Assembly (NCBI GenBank): GCA_016185425.1
Contig: JACPNQ010000026.1
Location: 1 to 64,000 of the forward strand
Direction of reading: 5' to 3'
Length of the DNA: 64,000 nucleotides
Source: Acidobacteriota bacterium
Lineage (GTDB): Bacteria; Acidobacteriota; Terriglobia; Bryobacterales; Bryobacteraceae
Shown: positions 9,502-18,248 of the stretch, one piece after another
How positions within the stretch are numbered: the stretch's first letter is position 1
How the letters are laid out: each line of letters starts with the position of its first letter
The notes under the pieces: model-generated
What the model was told of the DNA's origin: nothing
The model's database searches: none
What the model saw: the letters and a program-made list of their open reading frames with translations, nothing else
Position numbers and translations under genes: made by a program

Positions 9502-10111
9502 CGGAAGATCGTGGTGCGGTGTCAGCGGTAGCGGCTGCTCCGCACAACTGGCCCTTTCTTGATTTGGATGCGGCTCCACCGTGTAACACGCTTTTGGCGG
9601 GCAGTTTAAGCGGCGAAGTTAGGTATCTAAGCGGCGTGCCAATATCACGATCGATTACACAAGCGCGAGCATCGGCAATGACCTTAGAATGGAACTTACC
9701 ACGGGGAGCTGTGGTAATAAAGCAGAATTCGCGGTACTGTTGATTCAATTTGTCCTGGTACTAACGTGAAGTCTATGACCCCTTTGTGGCGCATCCGCCA
9801 CGATTAGTCGAATTCCGGCCGCCAACGGCAGACTCATATCGGCGACTTTCACAGCCCGCCGCTTCCTGATGGTCGCGCTAAACTCCTTAAGCGACAGGTG
9901 TTTTGCCTCCGCTTTCAGCCGAGGCAAAACACCGGAAGCAGATCAGCATTCTCCGTTCAAAGCGATCACGGTTTCCCTTGGTAAACGATCGCTCTTAGGT
10001 CTGGCGTTTGACGACCGGGGTAAGAGGACAAAGCCTGAATCGGAGACTGTGTCGCCCCGTGGTGAACGGAGTTAAGCTACAGTTCAAAGGCAAGCTGGCT
10101 TAAAGGCTCGA
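9502..10111. other. 610-base intergenic region with two strong hairpins
   Basis: No convincing gene is present. A 60-codon minus-strand frame (9745-9927) ends inside a hairpin, has no ribosome-binding site and resembles nothing I know. Two inverted repeats stand out: a perfect 13-bp stem at 9897-9933 and an interrupted 7+4-bp stem at 9959-9991 (AGCGATC ... GATCGCT with GTTT/AAAC inside). The region should also hold promoters for the divergent genes on either side. Confidence 0.4.
9897..9933. repeat. Perfect inverted repeat, 13-bp arms, 11-base loop
   Basis: GGTGTTTTGCCTC at 9897-9909 is exactly complementary to GAGGCAAAACACC at 9921-9933. There is no T-run on either side and no gene ends close by, so an ordinary terminator is unlikely. 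It could be a protein-binding site, a decayed mobile-element end or part of a structured transcript. Confidence 0.7.
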
Positions 10112-10504
10112 ATGCGAACAGTCTTCATCGACCTCGAAGATACAAATAGCGCGTTGAATGGGACGTGGGTTGACCCGAAGAGCCTCCGGCAACTGCTCGA
10201 GGCGACGAGGCACCGAAAACCGTTCCTAGTGGAGATTCGCGGCGGAAACGGATATATGTTACAGGTCGGGCTCGGCGAGAGCCTCGGCTGCGTTCAGCAT
10301 AGCCCCGTGGACGGGGACGTGCCGTACATGATGGCTGTGGCCAAGAACGGTGGAAAAGATGAGGGCGTAGAGTTCTCAATAGGTGGAACGCCGTCCCCGG
10401 TTTCAGGCAAGTATACCCTTGCGATTGATGAGGTGTTTGATATTGCGGATTGCTTTGCTCGAAGCGGAGAACGAGACAGCAGATATGCATGGGAAGAAAT
10501 CTGA
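10112..10504 (+). CDS. Imm1-like immunity protein (orphan)
   Basis: This 130-residue cytoplasmic protein resembles the Imm1 immunity family of polymorphic toxin systems: a short alpha/beta protein with a central GYMLQVGLGESLGCVQHS segment, a later FSIGG stretch and a C-terminal RYAWEEI that fits the family's W-x-E signature. Imm1 proteins neutralise a cognate toxin domain by direct binding. No toxin gene, secretion marker or second immunity gene lies nearby, so this would be an orphan, perhaps protecting against neighbours' toxins. The assignment rests on pattern resemblance only. Confidence 0.5.
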   Translation: MRTVFIDLEDTNSALNGTWVDPKSLRQLLEATRHRKPFLVEIRGGNGYMLQVGLGESLGCVQHSPVDGDVPYMMAVAKNGGKDEGVEFSIGGTPSPVSGKYTLAIDEVFDIADCFARSGERDSRYAWEEI

Positions 10505-10645
10505 TTCTGGGTAAGATGGCAGTGAACGGATCCGTTGGAGAGCGAAATGGCGCGACCGCGGCCTGCACGGCGTCGACTCGCCTGTAAGCCGTAGTCGAGA
10601 GTGAAATGCCTACCCCCGCACGCGGATGATAGGATGTGCAAGCCA

Positions 10646-12637
10646 ATGAGGTCCACACGGTTCGTTCTTCCTCCGTTGCTGGGTTGTCTGTTTGCGCAAG
10701 GACCGCCGCCGGCGGCGGCGCCCGTTTCCACATTTGCCAACACGGTGCGGCCTTTCCTTGAGAACTACTGCCAGTCCTGTCACAACGGTAAGACGCACCT
10801 CGGCGACGTCAATTTTGAAGTTCTCAAGTATGCCACTGGCGTCGCCGCCCAAACCGGCACATGGGAAACGACGGCGTACGTCCTGAAGACCGGCCGCATG
10901 CCGCCGGCGGGCGCGCCCCGCCCTCCGGAGGCCCAAGCGAACGCGGCGCGCGAGGTGCTTGAGGCAGGACTCGTCCAACTCGGCGAACGAAAGTCGCCAG
11001 CGTCCGCGCCGCCGCCTACACGCGAGTGGCTTACCTGGCAAGTGGACGCCGAACGCACGGGGTGGGCACGCGGCGAAACGACCCTTACCAAGGCCAATGC
11101 TGGAGCGCTTGGCCTGCTGTGGAGGTCACAGTTGGATGCCGCGCCGTCGCGCGTGAACGGCTATTCCACGCTCACCGATCCGCTGGTGGCCGAGGGTGTT
11201 CGCACGGCCCACGGCGTTAAGACACTGGTATTCACGGCGAGCGCCGAAAACAATGTTTACGCCCTGGACGCGGATACCGGTAGCGTGATTTGGCAGCGCC
11301 GGTTTCCCAACGCGATCAAGCCGCCCACTCCCAGCGGCAACTGCCCGAACAACCTGAACGCCACGCCGGTTATCGACAAGCAGAATTCGATTCTGTATGT
11401 GCTTACCAACGAAGGCAAACTGCGCGCGTTCGGACTCGGCGATGGCGAGGATCGTATGACGCCGGTGGAATTCACCGAGCCCTATTCGCGGAACTGGAGC
11501 CTCAATCTGATCGACGGTTGGATCTACACATCCACATCGCGCGGTTGTGGCGGTGCGACCTCCGTCATCACGGCGGTCGACTTATCGAAACCGAGCCACC
11601 CCGTCGCGCGATTCTATCCAAGCACCGGCAAGGCGTCGGGGCCATGGGGCCGCGGCGGAATCGTACGCATTCCCACTGGCGTGGTCGCGCAGACAGCGGA
11701 CGGCGCCTATGACCCTGCCGGAGGGCGCTTCGGCAATACTCTCGCCGGGTTGACGAAGGACCTGCGGCTCAACGACTCCTTCACACCCGCGAACTGGGAC
11801 TATCTCAACCGCAAGGATTTCGATCTCGGCGTGGCCAGCCCTACCGTGTTCGAGTTCGACAAATGGACTCTCGTGGCCGCGGCGGCCAAGGAGGGCGTGA
11901 TCTATTTGCTCGACGCCAAGAATCTGGGCGGCGACAATCACATGACGCCGCTGTATGTCTCGCCTCGATATGGAAACGACGCGCTGTTGTTCGGTTACAA
12001 CGGCGTGTGGGGATCGATCTCGACCTGGGTAGACGCCAAAGGGGAACGCTGGCTGATGGTACCAATGATGGGGCCGCCGGCGAAGGAAACCGCGCCGCTG
12101 TTCGGAATGACGGACGGCAAGGTAGTAAATGGAAGCGTGATGGCGTTCAAGGTGAAAAAGAAAGACGGTAAGCCGGTGCTGGATCCAGTCTGGATGTCGG
12201 GTGATCTTGACTCGCCGGGAATGCCCGTGATGGCGGGCGGCGTGGTCTGGGTGATCGCTACGGGCGACCGGGCAAGGGATGTTTTCCGGCAGAACTTTGG
12301 CGGGGCGTCCGGCTCGCAACCGCCGCGAAGACGATTTGGCGGGCCTGAAAATCAAGTGAACCCGGGCGAGCCAGGCGCCGAGCGCGATGCCGCCTGGCTT
12401 ACATCGCAGAATGAACCCGGCGGGCAGGCACCGGGCCGCCGGTATTCGGGCGGACGGGACGTTACCAACGCTGTGCTCTACGGGCTCGACGCCGATACGG
12501 GTAAGGAGATTTACTCCTCGAAGGAATCGATTGATAGCTGGAATCACTACGGCGGAATTGCGCTCGCCTCCGGACGAATCTACTTATCTACGTACGATGC
12601 CCGCGTGTTTGCATTCGGGCTGGCGCCCTCCCGGTAG
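10646..12637 (+). CDS. Secreted c-type cytochrome / PQQ-like beta-propeller protein
   Basis: This 663-residue protein starts with a signal peptide (MRSTRFVLPPLLGCLFAQG). A planctomycete-type cytochrome c domain follows, with haem-binding CQSCH near residue 42 and a later GRMPPAG that could supply the methionine ligand. From about residue 130 onward it is a PQQ-like propeller (EWLTWQVDAERTGWARGE, NNVYALDADTGSVIWQR, NNLNATPVIDKQNSILYVLT, VLYGLDADTGKEIY). In related proteins electrons pass from a PQQ-bound substrate to the fused haem; whether PQQ is bound here is not shown. Start codons at 10634 and 10601 are also possible. It ends four bases before a convergent gene. Confidence 0.82.
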   Translation: MRSTRFVLPPLLGCLFAQGPPPAAAPVSTFANTVRPFLENYCQSCHNGKTHLGDVNFEVLKYATGVAAQTGTWETTAYVLKTGRMPPAGAPRPPEAQANAAREVLEAGLVQLGERKSPASAPPPTREWLTWQVDAERTGWARGETTLTKANAGALGLLWRSQLDAAPSRVNGYSTLTDPLVAEGVRTAHGVKTLVFTASAENNVYALDADTGSVIWQRRFPNAIKPPTPSGNCPNNLNATPVIDKQNSILYVLTNEGKLRAFGLGDGEDRMTPVEFTEPYSRNWSLNLIDGWIYTSTSRGCGGATSVITAVDLSKPSHPVARFYPSTGKASGPWGRGGIVRIPTGVVAQTADGAYDPAGGRFGNTLAGLTKDLRLNDSFTPANWDYLNRKDFDLGVASPTVFEFDKWTLVAAAAKEGVIYLLDAKNLGGDNHMTPLYVSPRYGNDALLFGYNGVWGSISTWVDAKGERWLMVPMMGPPAKETAPLFGMTDGKVVNGSVMAFKVKKKDGKPVLDPVWMSGDLDSPGMPVMAGGVVWVIATGDRARDVFRQNFGGASGSQPPRRRFGGPENQVNPGEPGAERDAAWLTSQNEPGGQAPGRRYSGGRDVTNAVLYGLDADTGKEIYSSKESIDSWNHYGGIALASGRIYLSTYDARVFAFGLAPSR

Positions 12638-12641
12638 TGCG

Positions 12642-13598
12642 CTACCAGGGACCCTGCCGTTTGGTGAATTGACGCCCCTTCTCCGCCGCGGGCGTCTCGC
12701 CGCCGGTGCAGATCATGACGCCTTCTTTGAGCATGTCGATGACGTTCTGTTCGTTACAGGAGTTCAGGAAGAACAGGTTCGCGGCTTTGGCGGCCGCAAA
12801 AATACGCGTGCGAACCTTCTGCATCGCCGGATGCGATTCACGCTCGCCGCCGCCGCGGCCGGAGCCGGTTGGCGGGCCGACAAGAAAGAAGCTCTGATCT
12901 CCGGGCCCCCATTCGGCAAATCCGATGCCGGGGATCTTCGTCGTCTTCTCCGCGTTTTCCGCCGCCATGGGCGTTTCAATTTTGACACCGAGCAAGACCT
13001 CGCCGTTCTTGTTCAACGGCCACATGTCGGCTTTCAGCATGTACTCGTTCGGCGGCAGTCCCCAGATCTGGGACGCGAAGGTCTGGCTGCCGTTTCCGCG
13101 GATTCCCGTGTCGAGTCCAGGATATTTCTCGGCGAACGGGTACCGCAGCGACTCGACAAAGATTTTGACGGCCTCAGGGTTCTCCGCATGACACAGCAGG
13201 ATTCCATGAACGCCGGCGGCCATCACCTGTTGCGCAACCCAATAGTTGGCGCGCATCGCAGCCGGATCTTTGCCGAGGATGGGCAGCGTCACAATGACCG
13301 CCGGCGTGCGATGGCCGGTGCGCGTGGGCCCGGCATCGACAAGACCACGCATGAAGTCGCGCAGCTCCTTCATGTCGAAGGCGCCGTGCTCCATCTCATA
13401 GTTGATGTAGTCGGCTTTGGTGGCCGCCATCTTCTTGCCTTCTTCGTAGCCGCCGCGGCCGCCGGTGTAGTAGATGGGTTGGCCCGCTTCGAGCAGCTCG
13501 ATGGCTCGGTTGATACGTTTGGGCTTTGGGGTATTCTGAGCCCCAGCCTGCGCGGCGACAAGAAGTGCCGCTATCGCGATCAATCCACGTGTTGTCAT
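12642..13598 (-). CDS. Secreted HpcH/HpaI-type aldolase
   Basis: This 318-residue protein matches the HpcH/HpaI aldolase/citrate-lyase family (2-keto-3-deoxy-sugar or hydroxyketoacid aldolases). The barrel contains YINYEMEHGAFD, GVHGILLCHAENPE, VKIETPMAAENAEK and GIGFAEWGPGDQSF, the last two corresponding to the metal/pyruvate-binding glutamate and aspartate region. The unusual point is the N-terminus, MTTRGLIAIAALLVAAQAGAQN, a clear Sec signal peptide, whereas this family is normally cytoplasmic. Its substrate is unknown. It converges on the cytochrome/PQQ-propeller gene, so the two are not one operon. Confidence 0.82.
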   Translation of the reverse strand: MTTRGLIAIAALLVAAQAGAQNTPKPKRINRAIELLEAGQPIYYTGGRGGYEEGKKMAATKADYINYEMEHGAFDMKELRDFMRGLVDAGPTRTGHRTPAVIVTLPILGKDPAAMRANYWVAQQVMAAGVHGILLCHAENPEAVKIFVESLRYPFAEKYPGLDTGIRGNGSQTFASQIWGLPPNEYMLKADMWPLNKNGEVLLGVKIETPMAAENAEKTTKIPGIGFAEWGPGDQSFFLVGPPTGSGRGGGERESHPAMQKVRTRIFAAAKAANLFFLNSCNEQNVIDMLKEGVMICTGGETPAAEKGRQFTKRQGPW

Positions 13599-13750
13599 CC
13601 GGCTTGTTCTCCTAACTTGGCTACTGGCGATGCCGCAGCGTGCTCATTGTAGAACAGATAGGCTCCACGCTAACCGCGTCATGAGCTCTGACGGCATCCC
13701 ATAACACTTCTTACCGTCGCCCGGCGGCGCGAATCGTGTTTCCTGGTTTT

Positions 13751-13990
13751 ATGCGACTGTCATTAGGAACAACACGCACCCTCGACACACTTGTCATGAT
13801 TTGCCTGGGGATCAATGCCGCCGCCGCGCAATCCACCACATCTCGAATCGTTGGCGCCGCGAATTCTTTCGTTTCGACGCTCGACGAGAGGCATCGCAAG
13901 GGCGTCCTGTTTGCATTTGATGCTGAACAACAGCGGGCGCGATGGTCAAATCTCCCGGTACGGGTGGTTTCCCGTGCAGGACTTAGCAAC
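13751..13990 (+). pseudogene. Broken N-terminal fragment of a DUF3500-type protein
   Basis: The frame encodes a signal-peptide-like start followed by RIVGAANSFVSTLDERHRKG, VLFAFDAEQQRARWSNLPV and RAGL, the conserved opening of DUF3500 proteins, which usually run to 350 residues or more. After RAGL the sequence stops matching and other frames take over, so the rest of the gene has been lost. The following 80 bases cannot be assigned. Confidence 0.6.
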
Positions 13991-14072
13991 CATGTCCTCG
14001 ATATGATTCATCCGGATGTTTCAGGCACTGCCAGCCGCAGTCGCGCGTGCCCGGATCATCCAGGCCGTATAA

Positions 14073-14421
14073 CTCGACAACTGGCAGGTCGCCGGAATCA
14101 CGTCGCTTGTCAGCGGCCAACCGGCAGCCGTTGGACTTTCGACGACGGACGCCGTTGATCTCACGGACGGCGGGGATGGCATTCGCGTAGATATCGTGGG
14201 ATCAGCCCGACTCTCGCGAGGAGAGCGCAGCTTTGACCGTTGGTTCAACACCCGGGCGTTCGGGCGGCCTGCTCGCGGCACGTTTGGCAACTCCCGCCGC
14301 GGGCGTGGATACGACGGCGCGACTCAATCCGCAGGGTGAGCAGGTAAACGCGCGGTTCGGCCAGGCAATCAGCACGAGAACCCCGCGCGTGATACAGCTT
14401 TCCCTTCGGGTGAGCTTCTGA
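14073..14421 (+). pseudogene. C-terminal remnant of an Oar-like TonB-dependent receptor
   Basis: The plus strand encodes LDNWQVAGITSLVSGQP, then ARLSRGERSFDRWFNTRAF and RPARGTFGN. After a one-step frame change it continues GEQVNARFGQAISTRTPRV and ends LSLRVSF-stop. These match the last beta strands of the large receptors elsewhere in this window, including the terminal phenylalanine. The frameshift and the absence of the other ~1000 codons make it a relic. Together with the DUF3500 piece upstream it shows a deletion-prone stretch. Confidence 0.7.
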
Positions 14422-14589
14422 AGGGCGAATTAAGAGCGAAATAAGCGGCAGCGGTGGAAAGCGAACGTAAAAAGAGCCGCTGCCGCTCTAAAGTTTTCAC
14501 AGATTTCGAACGATATTCATCTTGTCGCCGGAGAATTTCCGCTGGTGAGGATTCGCCGCCGTCTGTGCCAAACTCTGGCCGTACAAAAA

Positions 14590-15879
14590 ATGACGATAAG
14601 CATTCCCACGATCCTCCGGCTTGCCAGCTTTCTGTCCATCGTCCTGGGCCTCACCGAGATCCTCGCTCTCACGACACGCGCTCAATTTCCAAAAGGCGTG
14701 TTTTCGCTGGCTTCGCCGGACGAGGCGCTGGGTTTGATATTCATGGGCTTTGCCCTCCGAAACTCCCGGTTGGAGGACCACAGCGGCATAGTCCGTGTGA
14801 TTGTCAAAACATCACGAGCCAGCCTCTTGATTATCGGGTTCTCCGGCATGGCTGGCTTACATTTAGTTCCCTGGGGCTCAACTGCGTTTCAAAGCGAAGC
14901 CAGGCCAACATTCGCCGCGGGCATCGGGTTTGCGTTGATCAGCGGCATTCTGATTATCAAGCGCTCGCCGGTCTTGAAGAAAATCCTCCCGTACCTTTCC
15001 TATGCGTGCTGCAGTTTTTTGGGGGCCTGTTGGGTGGCCATCGTCCTGAGCCTGACGGGGCTGATCTCGGCGCCGGCGATCCTGGCAATCGGATGGCTGC
15101 CCGCAGCCCTCATGACTCCGATCGCATTGATCCTGGCCGTCTGGATTAATGCGCCCGGCCTTGCCCACGTGTTGTCCGGCAGCGGACCGGACGCCGCCAC
15201 TGCCAGACGTCTATTTCCGCTGGCGTTTATCGTGCCGCTGTTGCTGGCGGTCCTGCGGCAACAGGCCGAGCGGTCGGAGTATCTGCATCCGCACGCCGGA
15301 TTGCTTCTTCATGTGCTCCTGAGCGTAGCGTGCATGGCGGCGCTCGTCGCTTGGAACGCTAACAGAATGACGGTTGCTCACCAGATCGAACGTTCTGTTG
15401 AACGAGTGTACCGGGATGGCGAGGCTCAACTGCGGGAGCTGCTGTCCTATGTCACGCAGCCCGTTTGGATACTGGGGCCCGATGGAGGCATGCAATACCG
15501 TAACAGTGCCGCCGCCGAGTACTTTTGCTTTCCAAATGAGCAGGACAGGCTTTCGGCAAATAAATTCCCCCTTGGCCAGCGTCAGCACGAAGTATTAGTG
15601 AGAGCGGCGCTCTTCGGCCGCGGCGTTGCGCCGATTCGAGTGCGCCACCTGGTTTCCGGCACGGATAGGGACCTTCAAGCGACACTTGTGAAGACGATGA
15701 AGGGCCACGCCTTGTCCGAGGTCAAGGTGCTGGTGCTCGCGGAGGATCCGGGAGCGGACGCAGAGGTATCTACATCGCTTCGAGCGCTGTCGGCCGGGCT
15801 GGATGAAAGTCGCGGCGCCACGGCTGAGTTGGCGACGGACAGCACGAGGAGCGGGATCAACCAGCGCGGCGAAATGTAA
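14590..15879 (+). CDS. Multi-pass membrane protein with C-terminal PAS-like domain
   Basis: This 429-residue protein has about eight hydrophobic segments in its first 270 residues (for example ILRLASFLSIVLGLTEILAL and LPYLSYACCSFLGACW). A short linker helix (VAHQIERSVERVYRDGEAQL) follows, then a PAS-like domain from about residue 280 (LLSYVTQPVWILGPDGGMQY). The layout is that of a membrane sensor, but the protein ends without a kinase, cyclase or other output domain. I chose the ATG at 14590, just before the first membrane segment. Its last 23 bases overlap the end of the convergent alkB gene. Function is unknown; a sensor that lost or never had its output domain is the simplest reading. Confidence 0.65.
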   Translation: MTISIPTILRLASFLSIVLGLTEILALTTRAQFPKGVFSLASPDEALGLIFMGFALRNSRLEDHSGIVRVIVKTSRASLLIIGFSGMAGLHLVPWGSTAFQSEARPTFAAGIGFALISGILIIKRSPVLKKILPYLSYACCSFLGACWVAIVLSLTGLISAPAILAIGWLPAALMTPIALILAVWINAPGLAHVLSGSGPDAATARRLFPLAFIVPLLLAVLRQQAERSEYLHPHAGLLLHVLLSVACMAALVAWNANRMTVAHQIERSVERVYRDGEAQLRELLSYVTQPVWILGPDGGMQYRNSAAAEYFCFPNEQDRLSANKFPLGQRQHEVLVRAALFGRGVAPIRVRHLVSGTDRDLQATLVKTMKGHALSEVKVLVLAEDPGADAEVSTSLRALSAGLDESRGATAELATDSTRSGINQRGEM

Positions 15880-16489
15880 GGTTGACGCGGCAGCCTCCGA
15901 GGCGGGGGTGTGCGGCTTCCTTCAACGGTGCGATGCCGTGGTAGAAGAGGCGGGCCGGGCCGCCCCATACGACTATGTCGCCGTGTTCGAGGCGTACACG
16001 GCGAATCGGGGAAGAGCGGTGCTCGCCACCGAATAGGAAGACGGCCGGAATGCCGAGCGAGACGGATACGATCGGCTGTGAGAAATCCCGCTCATTGCGG
16101 TCCTGATGCAACGTCAGCTTGGCCCCGGGCGCGTAGCGGTTTATTAGACATGCGTCCGATTCAAACCCACTGAAACCCGCCGCGGCGGCGGCGCGACCGG
16201 ACAGCGCGGCGAAGGCATGGGGCATTGCCGGCCATGGTTTGCCGGTTTCCGGATCGCAGGGCGCGTAGCGGTAGCCACTTCTGTCGGACACCCAGCCGAG
16301 CGCTCCGCAGTTCGTCATCCCTACCGACATGCGGAATCCGCCGGGAGTGACCATGTGCCGGAATGGCGCCGCTCCGGTTACGCTCTCAAGCGCCGCCAGC
16401 ACCGCGTCCTCCTCGGCCAACGCAAAGCCGCGCAGCATCGCCACACCCTCTCCGAGAGGTACTTCGAAATCTTCAAACAGCCGCGTCAT
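15857..16489 (-). CDS. alkB: DNA oxidative demethylase AlkB
   Basis: This 210-residue 2-oxoglutarate/Fe(II) dioxygenase matches AlkB along its length. The iron ligands are HQD (in LTLHQDRNERDF, around residue 137) and a distal histidine in RLFYHGIAPL. The 2-oxoglutarate-binding arginines are in CRVNLTFRR near the C-terminus, and the substrate region MSVGMTNCGALGWVSD is typical. The enzyme repairs 1-methyladenine and 3-methylcytosine in DNA by oxidative removal of the methyl group. Its start overlaps the end of the upstream oxygenase gene by 17 bases, so it is the third gene of the ada operon. Confidence 0.95.
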   Translation of the reverse strand: MTRLFEDFEVPLGEGVAMLRGFALAEEDAVLAALESVTGAAPFRHMVTPGGFRMSVGMTNCGALGWVSDRSGYRYAPCDPETGKPWPAMPHAFAALSGRAAAAAGFSGFESDACLINRYAPGAKLTLHQDRNERDFSQPIVSVSLGIPAVFLFGGEHRSSPIRRVRLEHGDIVVWGGPARLFYHGIAPLKEAAHPRLGGCRVNLTFRRAG

Positions 16490-17138
16490 GAAAGATGATC
16501 CCTAACGTATGACGCCACCCGGAGCGGATACGGCTGACGCCATGGCGCAAATTGACGCGGTACACGCCACGGCTTCCGCGCATCGGCCGCGTGTGAACGG
16601 CGAACACCACGCCATCTCCCTTTTTCAGCGGCACGACCATGGGACGCGACTGCATGCGCGGGCGCTGCTCCGTCATGACAAACTCGCCGCCGGTGAACGA
16701 GTCCGAGAGGAGAATTGCCAGTTGGAGCGGGAAGACATGCTCTCCGTAGAGGTCCTGGTGGAGACAGTTGTAGTCGCCTTCGCCGTACTGCAACAGGAGC
16801 GGTGTGGGGCGGACCTGACCGGCGGCGTGGCAGCGAGCCAGGAATTCGTCATGGGCGGGTGGGAAGCGCACAGGTGAACCGAGCGCTTTGTGCCAGCAAT
16901 TAGCCAGAGGGGCGAGGCGGGGATACCATTCGGTGCGGAGCGACTGGATGGGTTCCGGGAGAGGGTATTGGAAGTATTTGTACTCGCCGCGGCCGAAGCC
17001 GTGGCGGCTCATGATGACGCGGCTGCGGAACAACTCATCGCTGGGGTAGAGGGCCGCAACCGCGTCGCATGCGGAGGAGGGCAGGAGGCCGGGGAGGACG
17101 GCGAACCCCTGGTCGTCGAGCTCGGTCTCCAGGCTCAC
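16473..17138 (-). CDS. 2OG-Fe(II) oxygenase of the DNA-alkylation-response type
   Basis: This 221-residue protein belongs to the oxygenase family that is typically encoded beside ada or alkB (the Oxygenase-NA family, PF09859, by my recollection). Iron ligands are HQD in NCLHQDLYGE and the histidine of SGWRHTLGIIFHDA; the conserved stretch LPLLSDSFTGGEF-like reads AILLSDSFTGGEFVMTEQRP. The predicted role is oxidative repair or tolerance of alkylated nucleic acid, but its substrate is not settled. It overlaps ada by four bases (ATGA) and alkB by 17 bases, so the three genes are translated as one unit. Confidence 0.88.
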   Translation of the reverse strand: MSLETELDDQGFAVLPGLLPSSACDAVAALYPSDELFRSRVIMSRHGFGRGEYKYFQYPLPEPIQSLRTEWYPRLAPLANCWHKALGSPVRFPPAHDEFLARCHAAGQVRPTPLLLQYGEGDYNCLHQDLYGEHVFPLQLAILLSDSFTGGEFVMTEQRPRMQSRPMVVPLKKGDGVVFAVHTRPMRGSRGVYRVNLRHGVSRIRSGWRHTLGIIFHDAAV

Positions 17139-18187
17139 GCGCGAGCCTCCCGGTCCAGGAGGGCGCGTTTGCGCTCAACACCCCAGCGGTAGCCGGAGAG
17201 CTCGCCGCCGGTACGGACTACACGGTGACAGGGTATGGCCACTGCGAGGAGGTTGGACGCGCAGGCACGGGCGACGGCGCGCGCGGCGGCGGGTTCGCCG
17301 ATGGCGCGGGCGATGTCGGTGTAGCTGGCTGTAGCGCCGGCGGGAATCCGTTGCAGGGCTTGCCAGACGCGTTGTTGGAAGGCGGTACCGCGGACGTCGA
17401 GCGGGAGATCGAGGCCGAGTTGGGGTGCCTCCACGAGTCCGACGACTTTGGCGATGAGGGCTTCAAAGGCGGGGTCGCCGCCGATGACGGAGGCTTGGGG
17501 GAAGCGGTCCTGTAACTCGCGGGCGAGGGCATCGGGATCGTCGCCGAGGAGGATGGCGCAGATGCCGCGTTCGCTACTTGCGACGAGGATGGAGCCGAGG
17601 GAGCACTCGCCGACGGCGAAGCGGATGGAGGCGTTGCTGCCGCCGGCGCGGTATTCGGAGGGTTTCATTCCAAGCACGCCGTTGGATTCCGCGTAGAAGC
17701 GGCCGTTGGAGTTGTAGCCGGCGTCATAGATGGCGGCAGTAACGGACGGGCTTCTCTCCAGGGCGGATTGGACGCGCCGGGTGCGGTGCGCCGCGGCGTA
17801 GGCTTTGGGGGTGAGCCCGGTGAGGGATTTGAAGACGCGGTGAAAGTGGAAGACGCTCATGCCTGCTTCGCGGGCGAGCTCGGCGAGCGGGGGCGTGGCT
17901 TCGGATTCGGCGATGAGGCGGCAGACGCGGGCGATGGCTTCGGCGTGCGGCGCGCCGGTTTCGTTGGGGCGGCAGCGTTTGCAAGGGCGGAAGCCGGCGG
18001 CTTCGGCGGCCTGGCAGGTGGCATGGAACTGGACGTTCTCCGGTCGCGCGAGGCGTGCGGCGCAGGAGGGTTTGCAGTAGACTCCGGTGGTTTTGACGGA
18101 ATAGAAAAAAGTGCCGTCGGCGTTGGCGTCGCGAGCGACGACAGCGGCCCAACGGGGGTCGTTTTCGATGCGGGCTGTATTGTTCAT
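17135..18187 (-). CDS. ada: Ada: methyl-phosphotriester and O6-methylguanine DNA methyltransferase / activator
   Basis: This 350-residue protein has all Ada modules in order. The N-terminal zinc domain carries CKPSC (about residue 38) and CKRCRPN (about 69), whose first cysteine accepts methyl groups from phosphotriesters. An AraC-type helix-turn-helix follows (ELAREAGMSVFHFHRVFKSL, residues about 105-125). The C-terminal methyltransferase has the active-site PCHRVV near residue 320. Self-methylated Ada switches on its own operon, which here contains the oxygenase and alkB genes directly downstream. Lengths and motifs are complete, so the adaptive response should be functional. Confidence 0.95.
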   Translation of the reverse strand: MNNTARIENDPRWAAVVARDANADGTFFYSVKTTGVYCKPSCAARLARPENVQFHATCQAAEAAGFRPCKRCRPNETGAPHAEAIARVCRLIAESEATPPLAELAREAGMSVFHFHRVFKSLTGLTPKAYAAAHRTRRVQSALERSPSVTAAIYDAGYNSNGRFYAESNGVLGMKPSEYRAGGSNASIRFAVGECSLGSILVASSERGICAILLGDDPDALARELQDRFPQASVIGGDPAFEALIAKVVGLVEAPQLGLDLPLDVRGTAFQQRVWQALQRIPAGATASYTDIARAIGEPAAARAVARACASNLLAVAIPCHRVVRTGGELSGYRWGVERKRALLDREARA

Positions 18188-18248
18188 AAGGCGAATTTAA
18201 CAGCCGGTTTCCGTAGAGAAACTCCGGTTCTTGCTATCTCATTCGATC

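Noticed and set aside
9745..9927. A 60-codon minus-strand frame as a small gene
   Set aside because: No ribosome-binding site, its start lies within a hairpin arm and the sequence resembles no family.
12387..13652. A 421-codon plus-strand frame
   Set aside because: It crosses the end of the propeller gene and is antisense to the aldolase; both real genes have strong family evidence.
14454..15149. A 231-codon frame overlapping the membrane PAS gene
   Set aside because: It is in another frame of the same strand and lacks the membrane pattern seen in the true frame.
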